Shown one piece after another: positions 1-8,779 of a stretch of DNA of 54,066 nucleotides. The notes beneath the pieces were generated by a model. That model saw only the letters and a list, made by a program, of their open reading frames with translations. It was not told the origin of the DNA and ran no database searches. The position numbers and the translations under genes are program-made. Position 1 is the first letter of the stretch; each line of letters opens with the position of its first letter. The DNA is from an uncultured Oscillospiraceae bacterium (lineage in GTDB: Bacteria > Bacillota > Clostridia > Oscillospirales > Oscillospiraceae). The DNA is taken from assembly GCA_910578505.1 (NCBI GenBank), contig CAJTPV010000021.1:1-54066 (forward strand). Reading direction: 5' to 3'.

Positions 1-198
1 CTGCCGGATGATACAGAGGTACCCGGTGACACGGAGGTACCAGATGATACGGAGGCGCCCGGTGACACGGAACTGCCGGATGATACAGAGGTACCCGGTG
101 ACACGGAGCTGCCAGATGATACGGAGGTCCCCGGTGATACGGAGGTACCGGATGACACGGAGGTACCCGGTGATACAGAGGCGCCAGATGACACATTC
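1..198 (+). repeat. Tandem 18-bp coding repeat in a 36-bp higher-order unit
   Basis: Eleven tandem 18-bp units encode the [LVA]P[DG]DTE repeat. Even and odd units differ by GAT/GAC versus GGT at the third codon, giving a 36-bp super-unit. Differences between units are mainly synonymous third-position changes plus GTA/CTG/GCG/GTC in the first codon, so the amino-acid pattern is better kept than the DNA. Arrays like this can change copy number by slippage or recombination. Confidence 0.9.
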
Positions 199-231
199 CT
201 CCCGGCGGCGTTGGAGGACGAAAATGCATAA
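1..231 (+). CDS. C-terminal end of an acidic hexapeptide-repeat protein (5' truncated)
   Basis: Reading from base 1 in frame 1 gives 76 codons and a TAA at 229-231; the start lies outside the window. The visible protein is eleven six-residue units of the form [LVA]-P-[DG]-D-T-E, followed by the short tail LPAALEDENA. The units alternate strictly PDD, PGD, PDD and so on, so the true period is 12 residues. The segment is very acidic, rich in Pro and Thr, and lacks Lys, Arg and Cys. Such tails are typically extended linkers or stalks of surface proteins, but no LPXTG motif, membrane anchor or enzymatic domain is visible, so function is unknown. A perfect hairpin follows the stop by 5 nt, which supports this frame. 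The ATG-initiated reading in frame 2 over the same bases is basic and is judged a shadow. Confidence 0.7.
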   Translation: MPDDTEVPGDTEVPDDTEAPGDTELPDDTEVPGDTELPDDTEVPGDTEVPDDTEVPGDTEAPDDTFLPAALEDENA

Positions 232-236
232 TCTCA

Positions 237-264
237 GCCCGGAGCAGTGCAAGCTGCTCCGGGC
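237..264 (+). terminator. Perfect 11-bp hairpin after the repeat protein
   Basis: GCCCGGAGCAG (237-247) pairs perfectly with CTGCTCCGGGC (254-264) around a 6-nt loop, 5 nt after the TAA. The T-tract is weak (GTTTGG), so termination strength is uncertain. Confidence 0.6.
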
Positions 265-368
265 GTTTGGCGTTGGTGGGCAATTCTTCTTGCCGGGGCG
301 TGACAACGGTCTCATCGCTGTCTTCACAGCTTCTGCCGGCATAATCCGGATTCTTTGAAGAAAAAGTA

Positions 369-397
369 TTGCGTATTACAGCGAATTGGTGCATAAT
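369..397 (+). promoter_or_regulatory. Sigma-A-type promoter for the HD/nucleotidyltransferase fusion
   Basis: TTGCGT (369-374), 17-bp spacer, CATAAT (392-397). The predicted transcript would start near 404. That excludes the upstream ATG at 386 and agrees with the ATG at 443 as start. Confidence 0.55.
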
Positions 398-442
398 GAG
401 AGAAAAGAGCCTGACAGAAACATGACAAGGAGGGCCTGTGCC

Positions 443-3400
443 ATGAACAAAAAAAGAATCCGGCAGATGAGCGCCAGTCTGCTGCGGCGGGTGTCCACCC
501 TGCCCGCCTCCCGCTACCTCACCCCCCACCGCGAAATGCTGCGGGAGCTGCTGGAGGATCAGAACTACCTCCAGCGCTTCGCGTCCCTCTACGACAGCGG
601 CGCGCGGCTGCAGTGCGCGGACGTCCTCCGCCTGTGCCGGGACGTGATGGACCGGCTCTCGCCGGAGCCGGAGGAGGGCTGGCTGGCCTTTACCTACGAC
701 TTCGCCCGAAGATCCATGTTCCCGGATTCGGACTTCCAGCCCGGCCAAGCGGCCTGCGGCGCAGCCTTTCTCCTCTCTCTGCTGCAGGTACTGCTGGACG
801 CGGAGCGCTCCATCCTGCCCGCCGGCCCCCTGTGGCAGCTGGAGCTGCTGGAGGAGGACGAGCTCCAGGGCAGCCCCCACTACGAGAGCTACCGTCTCTT
901 CCTGCGCAGCTACCGCCGGGAGTATATCTACGAGATGATGCGCCTGGGCCTGGAGGCCACTCCCTTCCGCACCCTGGAGCATATCGCCGGGGTCCACCAC
1001 GTGGCCCTCAGCGTGGCCCGTGACCTGAAGCGGGCGGGGGTACCCATCGACCTGCCCCTGGTGTCCGGCAGCGCCGCGGGCCACGACATCGGCAAATTCG
1101 GCTGCCGGCCCGGCGAGCGGGTGCCGTACCTGCACTACTATTACACGGGCCTGTGGTTCCGGCGGCGGCACATGTCCGACCTGGGCTACGTAGCCGCCAA
1201 CCACTCGGTCTGGGATTTGGAGCTGGACTATCTGTCCGTGGAATCCCTGGTGCTGATCTACGCCGACTTCCGGGTCAAGCAGGAGCGGGGGGCGGACGGA
1301 CGGGAGATTACCAGGATTTCCACCCTGGCCGAGGCCTTTGACGTCATCCTCAATAAACTGGACAACGTCAACGAGGAGAAGCGGACCCGGTACACCTTTG
1401 TCTACGCCAAGCTGCGGGATTTTGAAAACTACATGCTGAGCCTGGGGGTGGACACCACCCTGTCCGGCGCATACAGCCAGGCGTCGGCGAAAAAGGACGT
1501 GGCTCTGATGGACATGGCCGAGGCAGCGGAGACGCTGCGTCTGCTGGGCGTGGAGCACAACATCGCCCTCATGAGCCGGCTGACCGGCCAGCGCAGCTTT
1601 GCCAATCTGCTGGAGCTGGCCCGGAGCGAGACGGACTGGCGGCGTCTGCGGGCCTACCTGAGCGTGTTCGAGTCCTATTCCGTCTACCTGAGCATTCCCC
1701 AGAAGGTGCAGACCCTGGCCTTTCTCTACGAGCTGCTGATGCACCGGGAGGGCGATATCCGCCGCCAGGCGGCGGCGCTGATGGGGGAGATCATCGCCCG
1801 TTTCCACGCCGGCTACGCCAAGGAAAAGCCGGCGGACGCCCAGCCGGAGAGCCGGGCCATTACGGACCTGGACCAGTGGCGGCTGTACCTGGATAAGATT
1901 ATCTATCCCGACCGAAAGCTCATGCAGCAGCACCGGCGGTGGATCAGCTACACCCTGAAGATGGTGGTCAACTCCCTGCTGGAGAAGTGCGGCGGGGACC
2001 ACCGCGGGCTGTTTTTAAAGGCCTTCCTGCGCTACTACCGCCGTCCGGAGCGGCTGGAGGACGACACTGCCTTCCAGCTGCTGGAGACGGCCACCGCCCT
2101 GCCGGTGGAGCTGCTGGAGGACCGGCAGCGCTATGACCTGCTGGACTTTGCCCAGTCTCTGGCGGCCCGCCAGGCCCTCACGGTGCGGGTAGCGGCAGTG
2201 CTGCTGATGGACTACATCCGTCCGGGTCTGACCACGCAGGACATCATTCTCCACGCCCTGCGGGACGTATCCTGTGAGGACAGCAAGTCCCTGACTCTGC
2301 TGCGGCGCACGGCGGTGGAGAGCATGACGTACCAGGACAAGCCCCTGGAGCTGGACGAGGACACGGTGTCGGAAATCTTCCTGGACAACCTCAAAACAGC
2401 CACGCCCTGGATCATCAAGGAGGTCAATATCCGCCTGCTCACCGGCGTGGCCAGAGGCGGCGGTGGCCGGCTGCTGCACATCGCCACCCATCTGACCAAC
2501 CTGGTAAAGGTCAGCGACCAGGTGGCTGTCCGCCACGTGGCCGGAAATGCGCTGCTGGCCATCGCCCCCCGGCTGACGCCGGAGGAGCGCAACGAGGTGG
2601 CCATTGAGCTGGGCCGGGGTCTGGAGATCGGCCAGCAGGAGTTCTCCAAATATATCCCCGGCTATCTGGGCCGGTTCTCCCTGTGGCTGCCGCCGGCGCT
2701 GCTGGAGGAGATGCTGGGGGACCTGGAATCCGGCTCCCTCAGCTCCTCCAACCCCAGGGTGGTGGCCCTGGCTCTGGACACAGTGGGCGTCATCTACGAG
2801 GAGTACGACACCTACCGGGTCCGGTTCCCGGAGGCGGACGAGGTCTACCGCCGCCGCCGGGAGCGGCTGCTGGGCATGCTGCTCAAGGGTCTGGCCGGAT
2901 ACCAGGCCGAGGTGCGCCAGGAGGCCATGTTCGTGCTGGGCCGGTCTGTGTTCGGCTCCCAGGTGCTGGGCGTCCACGAGAAGCGGCGGGCCTTCCTGCT
3001 GACGCTGAAAAAGATCCTGGCTCTCACCGGCGAGATTCCCGGCGACGAGCTGACCTTCTACTACCGGGCCGGCATGATGGGCCGCCTGTACCGCTTCCTG
3101 ACGGAGCAGGATATCCTCCACGGCGGCTTCCGCTACGATCCCCCCCGGCCCATCGCCTTTTTCCCCGGCACCTTTGACCCCTTCACCCTCTCCCACAAGG
3201 GCATCGTCCAGGCCATCCGGGACCTGGGGTACGAGGTGATGCTGGCCATCGACGAGTTCTCCTGGTCCAAGAAGACCCAGCCCCACCGCATCCGCCGCCG
3301 GATCGTGAGCATGTCCATTGCCGACGAGTTCCACGTCCACATCTTCCCGGAGAACTTCCCGGTAAACATTGCCAGCCCGGAGACTCTGGGCGACCTGCGC

Positions 3401-5266
3401 CGGGCATTTCCCGGTCGGGCGGTGTCCATGGTGGTGGGCAGCGACGTGGTGGCCAACGCCTCCTCCTACCAGCTCCCGCCCGTCCCCGGCTCCATCCACG
3501 GCTTTGACCACATCATCTTCCGCCGCTCCTCCGGCGAGGGGGAGGAGGACCGGGACTACAGCGCCATCACCGGCCAAACGGTGGAGCTGCAGCTGCCCAC
3601 CCACCTGGAGTCCATCAGCTCCACCCTCATCCGGGACGCGGTGGACCAGGGCCGGGACATCTCCAACCTCATCGACTCCGCGGCCCAGGAGTTTATCTAC
3701 CTCCACGGCCTCTACCTCCGGGAGCCCCAGGACAAGCCCCTGCTCCAGGCGGAGGACTTGACGTTCCACCGCTTCCTCCAGCTGCCGGAGGAGCTGCCGG
3801 GAAAGGCCGACCTCACCGGCCGGGCCGCCGGCCAGGGGGCGGAGGAGCTGTACCGCCAGCTGCGGCGGCTGGGGGACCAGGCCATCCTGCTGCGCCACGG
3901 GGAGAGCGGCCCGGCCCTGGGCTTCGCCGGATTCCGGTGCCTGGACTCCCACCAGCTCTTCTCCCGCCTGGGCAGCGCGGAGCTGTCCGCCCTCATCCGG
4001 CAGCACACCGGCGGGCGGGTGCTGGTCATCAGCGGCATCTTCGTGCCCAGGGGGCCGGAGCAGCTGGACCTGTGCCAGCTGCTGCTGACGGAGGTGCTGG
4101 CCCTGGCCCTGCGGCAGGAGTACACCTACGCCCTGTTCTGCCCGGCGGAGGCGTCCATCCCGGCCTATGTGCGGGAGATCCTCACTCTCCAGGGCTTCGT
4201 GCCCACCGCCGTGGGCGGGGAGACCCGGGAGCTGATGGGCGTGGACATGCGCCGGCCCATCGTCCTCACCCGGAACGTGGACACCGCCATCAAAGCGCCT
4301 CTGGCCACCAATCCCCGGGTACTGGGGGCCGTGGCCGACGCCCACCGGCGGGTGCAGCGGGCGCTGACGGAGCTGTACCCCGGCTGTCTGGTGCTGTCCA
4401 TGTCCGCGGGGGTCATCTACCAGCGGCTGCTGCGGAAGATCGCCGCCTGCAACGGCGTGTCCACGGAGCAGACGCAGCCCAGGGTCCTGGGGAAATGCAT
4501 CTGCGTCCCCTTTGGGAAGATCCTGCGGGGGGTGGCGGTGCCCAACACGGTGACCAAGACCCTCCACACGGACAAGGTCTATGAGCCGGATTTGAGCCGG
4601 TACTCCATTGAGGCCTACCCCTTCTATCCCCCCCTGGCGGACCAGGTGCGCACCATCCACGCCTTCCAGCGGCCTGTGATCCTGGTGGACGACATGCTCC
4701 ACGACGGCAAGCGCATCCGCCGCATCGCCCCCCTGCTGGCCCAGACCGGCGCCGCCGTGCGGCAGGTGCTGGTGGGCTACCTCACCGGCGTGGGCCGGGA
4801 CACCATGGAGCAGCTGGGCTTCCCGGTGGACAGCGTGTACTATCTGCCCAACCTGCGCATGCGCTTTGTGGAGTCCACCCTGTACCCCTTCATCGGCGGG
4901 GACACGGTCCGCCGGGCCGAGTCCATGGCCGGCGGCCTGCAGCCGGCGGTGAACCGGATCTTCCCCTATGCGGCCCCGGAGCTGACGGAGGACTGCGTGG
5001 ACGGGTCCACGTACCACCTGTCCCTGTGCTGCCTGGAAAACGCCCGGGACATCCTGCTGGCCCTGGAGACGGAGTACCGGTCCCTGTACGCCCGGAACCT
5101 GACCCTCAGCCGGCTGGGGGAGGCCATCAACCTGCCCCTCTGCCCGGACAAGGGCAGCTGCATGGGCTACGACCTGAGCCGGGCCGCGTCCACGTATCTG
5201 GAAAACGACATCGAGATGCTCAAGCGGCTGCAGGCCCGCTATAAAATCGTGATAGGGGAGTCATAA
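443..5266 (+). CDS. Giant HD-domain / NadD-CoaD-type nucleotidyltransferase / PRTase-like fusion protein
   Basis: Protein of 1607 residues. ATG 443 is chosen because AAGGAGG sits at 427-433 and the promoter -10 lies downstream of the earlier in-frame ATG (386). An HD phosphohydrolase domain shows H185/H186, the H214-D215 pair in GHDIGKFG, N253-H254 and D275. A long helical, HEAT-like region follows (about 340-890). A cytidylyltransferase-like domain begins at about 900, with GTFDPF at 909-914, H918 and the ISSTLIR motif at 1058-1064, as in NadD/CoaD enzymes. Residues about 1130-1300 may be an acetyltransferase-like fold (weak). ILVDDMLHDG at 1413-1422 resembles the PRPP-binding loop of phosphoribosyltransferases. 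The stop overlaps the next ATG (TAATG), so the dehydrogenase-like neighbour is translationally coupled. The architecture suggests nucleotide or NAD-type cofactor chemistry; the substrate is unknown. Confidence 0.8.
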   Translation: MNKKRIRQMSASLLRRVSTLPASRYLTPHREMLRELLEDQNYLQRFASLYDSGARLQCADVLRLCRDVMDRLSPEPEEGWLAFTYDFARRSMFPDSDFQPGQAACGAAFLLSLLQVLLDAERSILPAGPLWQLELLEEDELQGSPHYESYRLFLRSYRREYIYEMMRLGLEATPFRTLEHIAGVHHVALSVARDLKRAGVPIDLPLVSGSAAGHDIGKFGCRPGERVPYLHYYYTGLWFRRRHMSDLGYVAANHSVWDLELDYLSVESLVLIYADFRVKQERGADGREITRISTLAEAFDVILNKLDNVNEEKRTRYTFVYAKLRDFENYMLSLGVDTTLSGAYSQASAKKDVALMDMAEAAETLRLLGVEHNIALMSRLTGQRSFANLLELARSETDWRRLRAYLSVFESYSVYLSIPQKVQTLAFLYELLMHREGDIRRQAAALMGEIIARFHAGYAKEKPADAQPESRAITDLDQWRLYLDKIIYPDRKLMQQHRRWISYTLKMVVNSLLEKCGGDHRGLFLKAFLRYYRRPERLEDDTAFQLLETATALPVELLEDRQRYDLLDFAQSLAARQALTVRVAAVLLMDYIRPGLTTQDIILHALRDVSCEDSKSLTLLRRTAVESMTYQDKPLELDEDTVSEIFLDNLKTATPWIIKEVNIRLLTGVARGGGGRLLHIATHLTNLVKVSDQVAVRHVAGNALLAIAPRLTPEERNEVAIELGRGLEIGQQEFSKYIPGYLGRFSLWLPPALLEEMLGDLESGSLSSSNPRVVALALDTVGVIYEEYDTYRVRFPEADEVYRRRRERLLGMLLKGLAGYQAEVRQEAMFVLGRSVFGSQVLGVHEKRRAFLLTLKKILALTGEIPGDELTFYYRAGMMGRLYRFLTEQDILHGGFRYDPPRPIAFFPGTFDPFTLSHKGIVQAIRDLGYEVMLAIDEFSWSKKTQPHRIRRRIVSMSIADEFHVHIFPENFPVNIASPETLGDLRRAFPGRAVSMVVGSDVVANASSYQLPPVPGSIHGFDHIIFRRSSGEGEEDRDYSAITGQTVELQLPTHLESISSTLIRDAVDQGRDISNLIDSAAQEFIYLHGLYLREPQDKPLLQAEDLTFHRFLQLPEELPGKADLTGRAAGQGAEELYRQLRRLGDQAILLRHGESGPALGFAGFRCLDSHQLFSRLGSAELSALIRQHTGGRVLVISGIFVPRGPEQLDLCQLLLTEVLALALRQEYTYALFCPAEASIPAYVREILTLQGFVPTAVGGETRELMGVDMRRPIVLTRNVDTAIKAPLATNPRVLGAVADAHRRVQRALTELYPGCLVLSMSAGVIYQRLLRKIAACNGVSTEQTQPRVLGKCICVPFGKILRGVAVPNTVTKTLHTDKVYEPDLSRYSIEAYPFYPPLADQVRTIHAFQRPVILVDDMLHDGKRIRRIAPLLAQTGAAVRQVLVGYLTGVGRDTMEQLGFPVDSVYYLPNLRMRFVESTLYPFIGGDTVRRAESMAGGLQPAVNRIFPYAAPELTEDCVDGSTYHLSLCCLENARDILLALETEYRSLYARNLTLSRLGEAINLPLCPDKGSCMGYDLSRAASTYLENDIEMLKRLQARYKIVIGES

Positions 5267-6501
5267 TGGGATATTATCAGTACAAAGACCACATATTGTA
5301 TACAGAGGAGACGCTGGCCTGGGAGAAGCTGGAGCGGCTGCCGGCGGCGGGGGAGGTCCTCTATCTGTTCCGCCGCCCGCCGCTGACGGGCCGGGAGACC
5401 TTCGCGGTCACCGCGCCCGCCCTGCTGACCGCCGCCGAGGGCCCGGAGACGCTGTGCAGCCGGGACGAGACGCCGGCGGATTTGCCGGCGGACCTGCTGG
5501 CGGCTGTCCGGGACCGGCGGGTCCGGGCGGTGAACGCCGCCCACCCCCGGTGGGAGGAGCTGCTGGAGCGGAAAAAAGCGCCGGAGAAGCGGCGCGTGCA
5601 TCTGCTGGCCCTGGGCGACGTGGGCAGCACTCTGGCCATTGGCCTGCGGCTGCTGGGGGGGGATAACCTCTCCGCCATCGGCGTGTGCGACATGCGGCCC
5701 AACGTGGCGGAGCGGTGGGTATTCGAGCTGGGCCAGATCGACACCCCCGCCGGGGACCGGGATTTCCCAGCCGTGGAGAAGGTGGAGCCGGAGGACCTGT
5801 TCAACTGCGACGTATTCCTGTTCTGCGCCTCCCGGTTCGTGCCGGACACGGCGGTGAAGAGCGGGGATGTGCGCATGGCCCAGTACGAGCTGAACCGGGA
5901 TCTGGCGGTCTCCTACGCCCGCAGGGCCCGTGACGAGGGCTTCGGCGGCATGTTCTGCGTGGTCAGCGACCCGGTGGACCCCCTGTGCCGGGCCGTGCTG
6001 CTGGAGAGCAACAAAAACGAGGCCGGGGAGCTGGATTACGGGGGGCTGTTCCCCCACCAGGTGCGGGGCTTCGGCCTGGGCGTGATGAACGCCAGGGCCA
6101 GGTATTATGCCCGGCGGGAGCCCCGGTTCGCCGCGTTTCTGGAGGACGGGCGGACCTTCGGCCCCCACGGCGAGGGCCTGGTGGTGGCCAACTCCATCTC
6201 CCGGTACGACGACGCCGTGTCCCGCGACCTGACGGAGCGGACCAAGCACGCCAACCTGGAGATGCGGGAGCTGGGCTTCAAGCCCTATGTGGCCCCGGCG
6301 CTGTCGTCGGGGGCCCTGTCCCTGCTGCTGTGCCTGGGCGGGGAATGGCACTGCTCCTCCGTGTTTTTGGACGGCGTGTTTATGGGCGTGCGCAACCGTA
6401 CAGCCCCCGACGGGCCGGAGGTGGAGCGGCTGCCGCTGCCGGAGCCGCTGCTGGAGCGGCTGCGGGAGACCATGGAGCAGCTGCGGGCGATCCCCGTCTA
6501 G
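5266..6501 (+). CDS. Lactate/malate dehydrogenase-like NAD-binding protein
   Basis: 411 residues; its ATG overlaps the stop of the upstream fusion gene. An N-terminal extension of about 110 residues has no recognisable domain. It is followed by a Rossmann motif, LGDVGSTLA (L116 to A124), then a dehydrogenase fold with VVSDPVDPLCR in place of the usual TNPVD-type segment. GPHGEGL around H301 may correspond to the catalytic GEHGDS loop of 2-hydroxyacid dehydrogenases. Canonical LDH/MDH proteins are about 310-330 residues, so the N-terminal extension is unusual. Coupling to the HD/nucleotidyltransferase protein suggests the two act on one substrate or in one complex; that is inference. Oxidation of lactate or malate is not established, and the substrate-specificity loop is not recognisable by eye. 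Confidence 0.7.
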   Translation: MGYYQYKDHILYTEETLAWEKLERLPAAGEVLYLFRRPPLTGRETFAVTAPALLTAAEGPETLCSRDETPADLPADLLAAVRDRRVRAVNAAHPRWEELLERKKAPEKRRVHLLALGDVGSTLAIGLRLLGGDNLSAIGVCDMRPNVAERWVFELGQIDTPAGDRDFPAVEKVEPEDLFNCDVFLFCASRFVPDTAVKSGDVRMAQYELNRDLAVSYARRARDEGFGGMFCVVSDPVDPLCRAVLLESNKNEAGELDYGGLFPHQVRGFGLGVMNARARYYARREPRFAAFLEDGRTFGPHGEGLVVANSISRYDDAVSRDLTERTKHANLEMRELGFKPYVAPALSSGALSLLLCLGGEWHCSSVFLDGVFMGVRNRTAPDGPEVERLPLPEPLLERLRETMEQLRAIPV

Positions 6502-6585
6502 CGCCGAGCATGCCGCGTCGGCTGCGGCGGAGAGGGCTTACTGCAATTTTAAGACGATTTCATCGAAGGAGGCGATGGTGCGCAT

Positions 6586-8358
6586 ATGTCGATCAAGGAC
6601 AAATTTTCCAACCTGCTGTTCGGCGAAAAGCCGGAGGAGGAGCAGACCGCTCCGGAGGAAGCGGAGGCCGCCGGGGAGGTGACCGGGGAGCCGGGGGGCG
6701 CCAGCGCGTCCAGCCTGTCCCTGCTGGAGCTGCCGGAGGACCACCCCATCTACCGCCTGCACAGCCAGCGGCGGCACGAGGCCGGCTATCTGCCCGCGCC
6801 CCGCGTCTGCCTGGATGAGACGGGCATCCTCCCGCCGGAGACGGTGCGCAGGGAGCTGGACCGCCTGCGGCCAATGCTGGCCGCAGCCTGCAGCGCGCGG
6901 CTGAAGGCGGTCCAGGACAGCGCCGCCCCAAAGCGGAGCGAGAGGCGGGAGAAAAAAAAGGACGGGGAGGAGCAGCCGGAGCGGCGGCAGGCGGAGGCCC
7001 CGCCGCCGGCGCTGGACGCCCAGCCCTTTGTGTACCTCTCCGCCAATCAGCTCTACGCCTGGGTCCTGGTGTTCCCCCCGGTGGGACAGGGGGAGGAGCT
7101 GACGCGGGAGATGCTGGACAGCGCTCTGGCCGGGCAGGGCGTGCGCTACGGCCTGGACAGGAATCTGATCGACCGGCTGGCCCACCACGACCGGCGGTAC
7201 TTCAACATGTTCCTGGCCGCCAAGGGGAAACCGGCCTTTGACGGAAAAAACGGCAACATTGTGGATAACTATCCGCGGGTCATCCAGCGGGTGCTGGAGG
7301 CGGATGAATTTGACCAGGTGGACTACACGTCCCTGAATCTGATCCACAACGCGGCCAAGGGGGAGGAGATCTGTCATCTCATCAAGCCCACGGAGGGCGA
7401 GCCGGGCCGGTCCGTGCTGGATGAGGAGATTCCCGCCAAGAGCGGGAAGTCCGTCCCCCTGCCCAAGGGGAAAAATACGGAGATCAGCGAGGACGGCGTG
7501 CAGCTGCTGGCCTCCATCTCCGGCTCCGTGGATTTCACCGGCCAGGTCTTTCAGGTCAAGCCGGTGCTGGAGATCGGCGGGGATGTGGATTACTCCACTG
7601 GCAGCATCAACTTTTTGGGGGATATCAACATCCAGGGGAACATCCTCAGCGGCTTCACGGTGCAGGCGGGGGGCAACATTCACGTGGGCGGCGTGGTGGA
7701 GGCCGGCAGCAGCGTGGAGGCCGGCGGCGACCTGGTGGTGGTCAAGGGCATCCTGGGCGGCGGCGCAACCACCGTCCGGGCCAAGGGCAGCGTCTTCGCC
7801 AAATACGTGGAGAACGCCGTCATCTGCGTGCGGGAGCTCCTCCAGACGGACTGTATCATCGGCAGCAGCGTCTACTGCGGCGGGGAGGTGATCGTCCAGT
7901 CCGGACGGGGCAAGATCATGGGCGGCTTTGTCTGGGCGGCCCGGCGGATCTGCGCCAGCGCCGTGGGCTCCCAGTCGGAGTGCAAGACCACCGTGGTTCT
8001 GGGCGGGCGGCCCTGCAACTACTTTGAGCGGGAGCTGGTCCAGCGGGAGGTCAACGCCCTGGAGATGGAGATGGAGAAGCTGGAGTGCCAGCCGGACAGC
8101 CCGGTCCGCTCGTCCCTGCTGAGCAAGACCCGGCTGAAGCTGACTACGGCGGAGATGAAGATGCGCAAGCTGGAGGAGCGGCTGCAGCGCCTGCAGGCCG
8201 AGGAGGGGGGCCGGCAGGACCAGGGCAACGAGCGCCTGGAGTGCGGCGTGGCCTACCCCGGCACCAAGATCCGCTTTGGGGACGAGGCCATCCGCCTCCA
8301 CCAGGTACACCGGCACTGCGTGGCCACCAAGGTCCACGATGAGATCCTTTTGATGTGA
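6586..8358 (+). CDS. FapA-like (DUF342) beta-helix protein
   Basis: 590 residues. The N-terminal 110 residues are charged and low in complexity (Glu/Arg/Lys rich). From about residue 200 comes the FapA/DUF342 pattern: VDYTSLNLIHNA, GRSVLDEEIPAK, then repeated Gly-rich beta-helix turns such as VQAGGNIHVGG and VEAGGDLVVVKG. A coiled coil follows at about 485-550, rich in Glu, Lys and Leu. The family comprises right-handed beta-helix cytoplasmic proteins linked to polymer or surface functions in Firmicutes; the biochemical role is poorly known. AAGGAGG lies at 6566-6572, a long 13 nt before the ATG. The gene is 84 nt downstream of the dehydrogenase-like gene and could share its transcript. Confidence 0.8.
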   Translation: MSIKDKFSNLLFGEKPEEEQTAPEEAEAAGEVTGEPGGASASSLSLLELPEDHPIYRLHSQRRHEAGYLPAPRVCLDETGILPPETVRRELDRLRPMLAAACSARLKAVQDSAAPKRSERREKKKDGEEQPERRQAEAPPPALDAQPFVYLSANQLYAWVLVFPPVGQGEELTREMLDSALAGQGVRYGLDRNLIDRLAHHDRRYFNMFLAAKGKPAFDGKNGNIVDNYPRVIQRVLEADEFDQVDYTSLNLIHNAAKGEEICHLIKPTEGEPGRSVLDEEIPAKSGKSVPLPKGKNTEISEDGVQLLASISGSVDFTGQVFQVKPVLEIGGDVDYSTGSINFLGDINIQGNILSGFTVQAGGNIHVGGVVEAGSSVEAGGDLVVVKGILGGGATTVRAKGSVFAKYVENAVICVRELLQTDCIIGSSVYCGGEVIVQSGRGKIMGGFVWAARRICASAVGSQSECKTTVVLGGRPCNYFERELVQREVNALEMEMEKLECQPDSPVRSSLLSKTRLKLTTAEMKMRKLEERLQRLQAEEGGRQDQGNERLECGVAYPGTKIRFGDEAIRLHQVHRHCVATKVHDEILLM

Positions 8359-8389
8359 CCGCCCCGCGGGGCGGCGGGACAGCAAAACG

Positions 8390-8426
8390 GCAGGGCAGAC
8401 AACGTCTGCCCTGCTGCTTTGCTTTT
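8390..8426 (+). terminator. Rho-independent terminator after the FapA-like gene
   Basis: GCAGGGCAGAC (8390-8400) pairs perfectly with GTCTGCCCTGC (8404-8414), loop AAC, followed by the T-rich run TGCTTTGCTTTT. It separates the plus-strand operon from convergent rpmB. Confidence 0.8.
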
Positions 8427-8470
8427 AGTCCTATATTCCATTAGAACAAATCCCGCGTTCGCCGGAGAAA

Positions 8471-8659
8471 TCAGACCGCGCGCGTGACCTTGCCGGAACG
8501 CAGACACCGGGTACAAACATAGACATGGCGAGGGGAACCATCGACGATCGCCTTGACTCGCTTGACATTGGGCTTCCACGTACGGTTTGAGCGCCTGTGG
8601 GAATGGGACACCTTGATGCCGAAGGTCACACCCTTGTCACAGAACTGACATTTAGCCAT
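8471..8659 (-). CDS. rpmB: 50S ribosomal protein L28
   Basis: 62 residues, beginning MAKCQFCDKG. The start is set at the internal ATG (8657-8659) because AAGGAGGT lies just upstream; an in-frame ATG three codons earlier overlaps the ribosome-binding site. The sequence carries two CxxC pairs (C4/C7 near the N-terminus and a CTRC near residue 50), as in the zinc-binding form of L28. It also has the family motif SHSHRRSNRTWKPN. It is monocistronic, with its own promoter at 8715-8743 and a convergent neighbour. This is an essential component of the large ribosomal subunit. Confidence 0.96.
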   Translation of the reverse strand: MAKCQFCDKGVTFGIKVSHSHRRSNRTWKPNVKRVKAIVDGSPRHVYVCTRCLRSGKVTRAV

Positions 8660-8714
8660 CCGTTGCACCTCCTTGCTGTTCTAAACTCAATATGCATCAT
8701 ATGCATCGACGTTT

Positions 8715-8743
8715 ATCATAACAGACTTTGACACAAATTGCAA
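8715..8743 (-). promoter_or_regulatory. Promoter of rpmB
   Basis: On the minus strand TTGCAA, 17-bp spacer, TATGAT, with an upstream TG giving an extended -10 (TGTTATGAT). Confidence 0.7.
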
Positions 8744-8779
8744 GTGGAAATTTTGTATTTGAGAAAAGTTTTTGCGCTC

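Noticed and set aside
1..198. CRISPR-like array
   Set aside because: The units are contiguous 18-bp coding repeats with no unique spacers.
8..358. 116-residue ATG-initiated ORF over the left-edge repeat
   Set aside because: Its Arg-rich product is the frame-2 reading of the 18-bp array and it runs through the hairpin at 237-264; the frame-1 reading ends just before that hairpin and gives a regular acidic repeat.
2015..5017. 1000-residue antisense ORF inside the fusion gene
   Set aside because: Same shadow effect of GC-rich third positions; the sense strand carries clear catalytic motifs.
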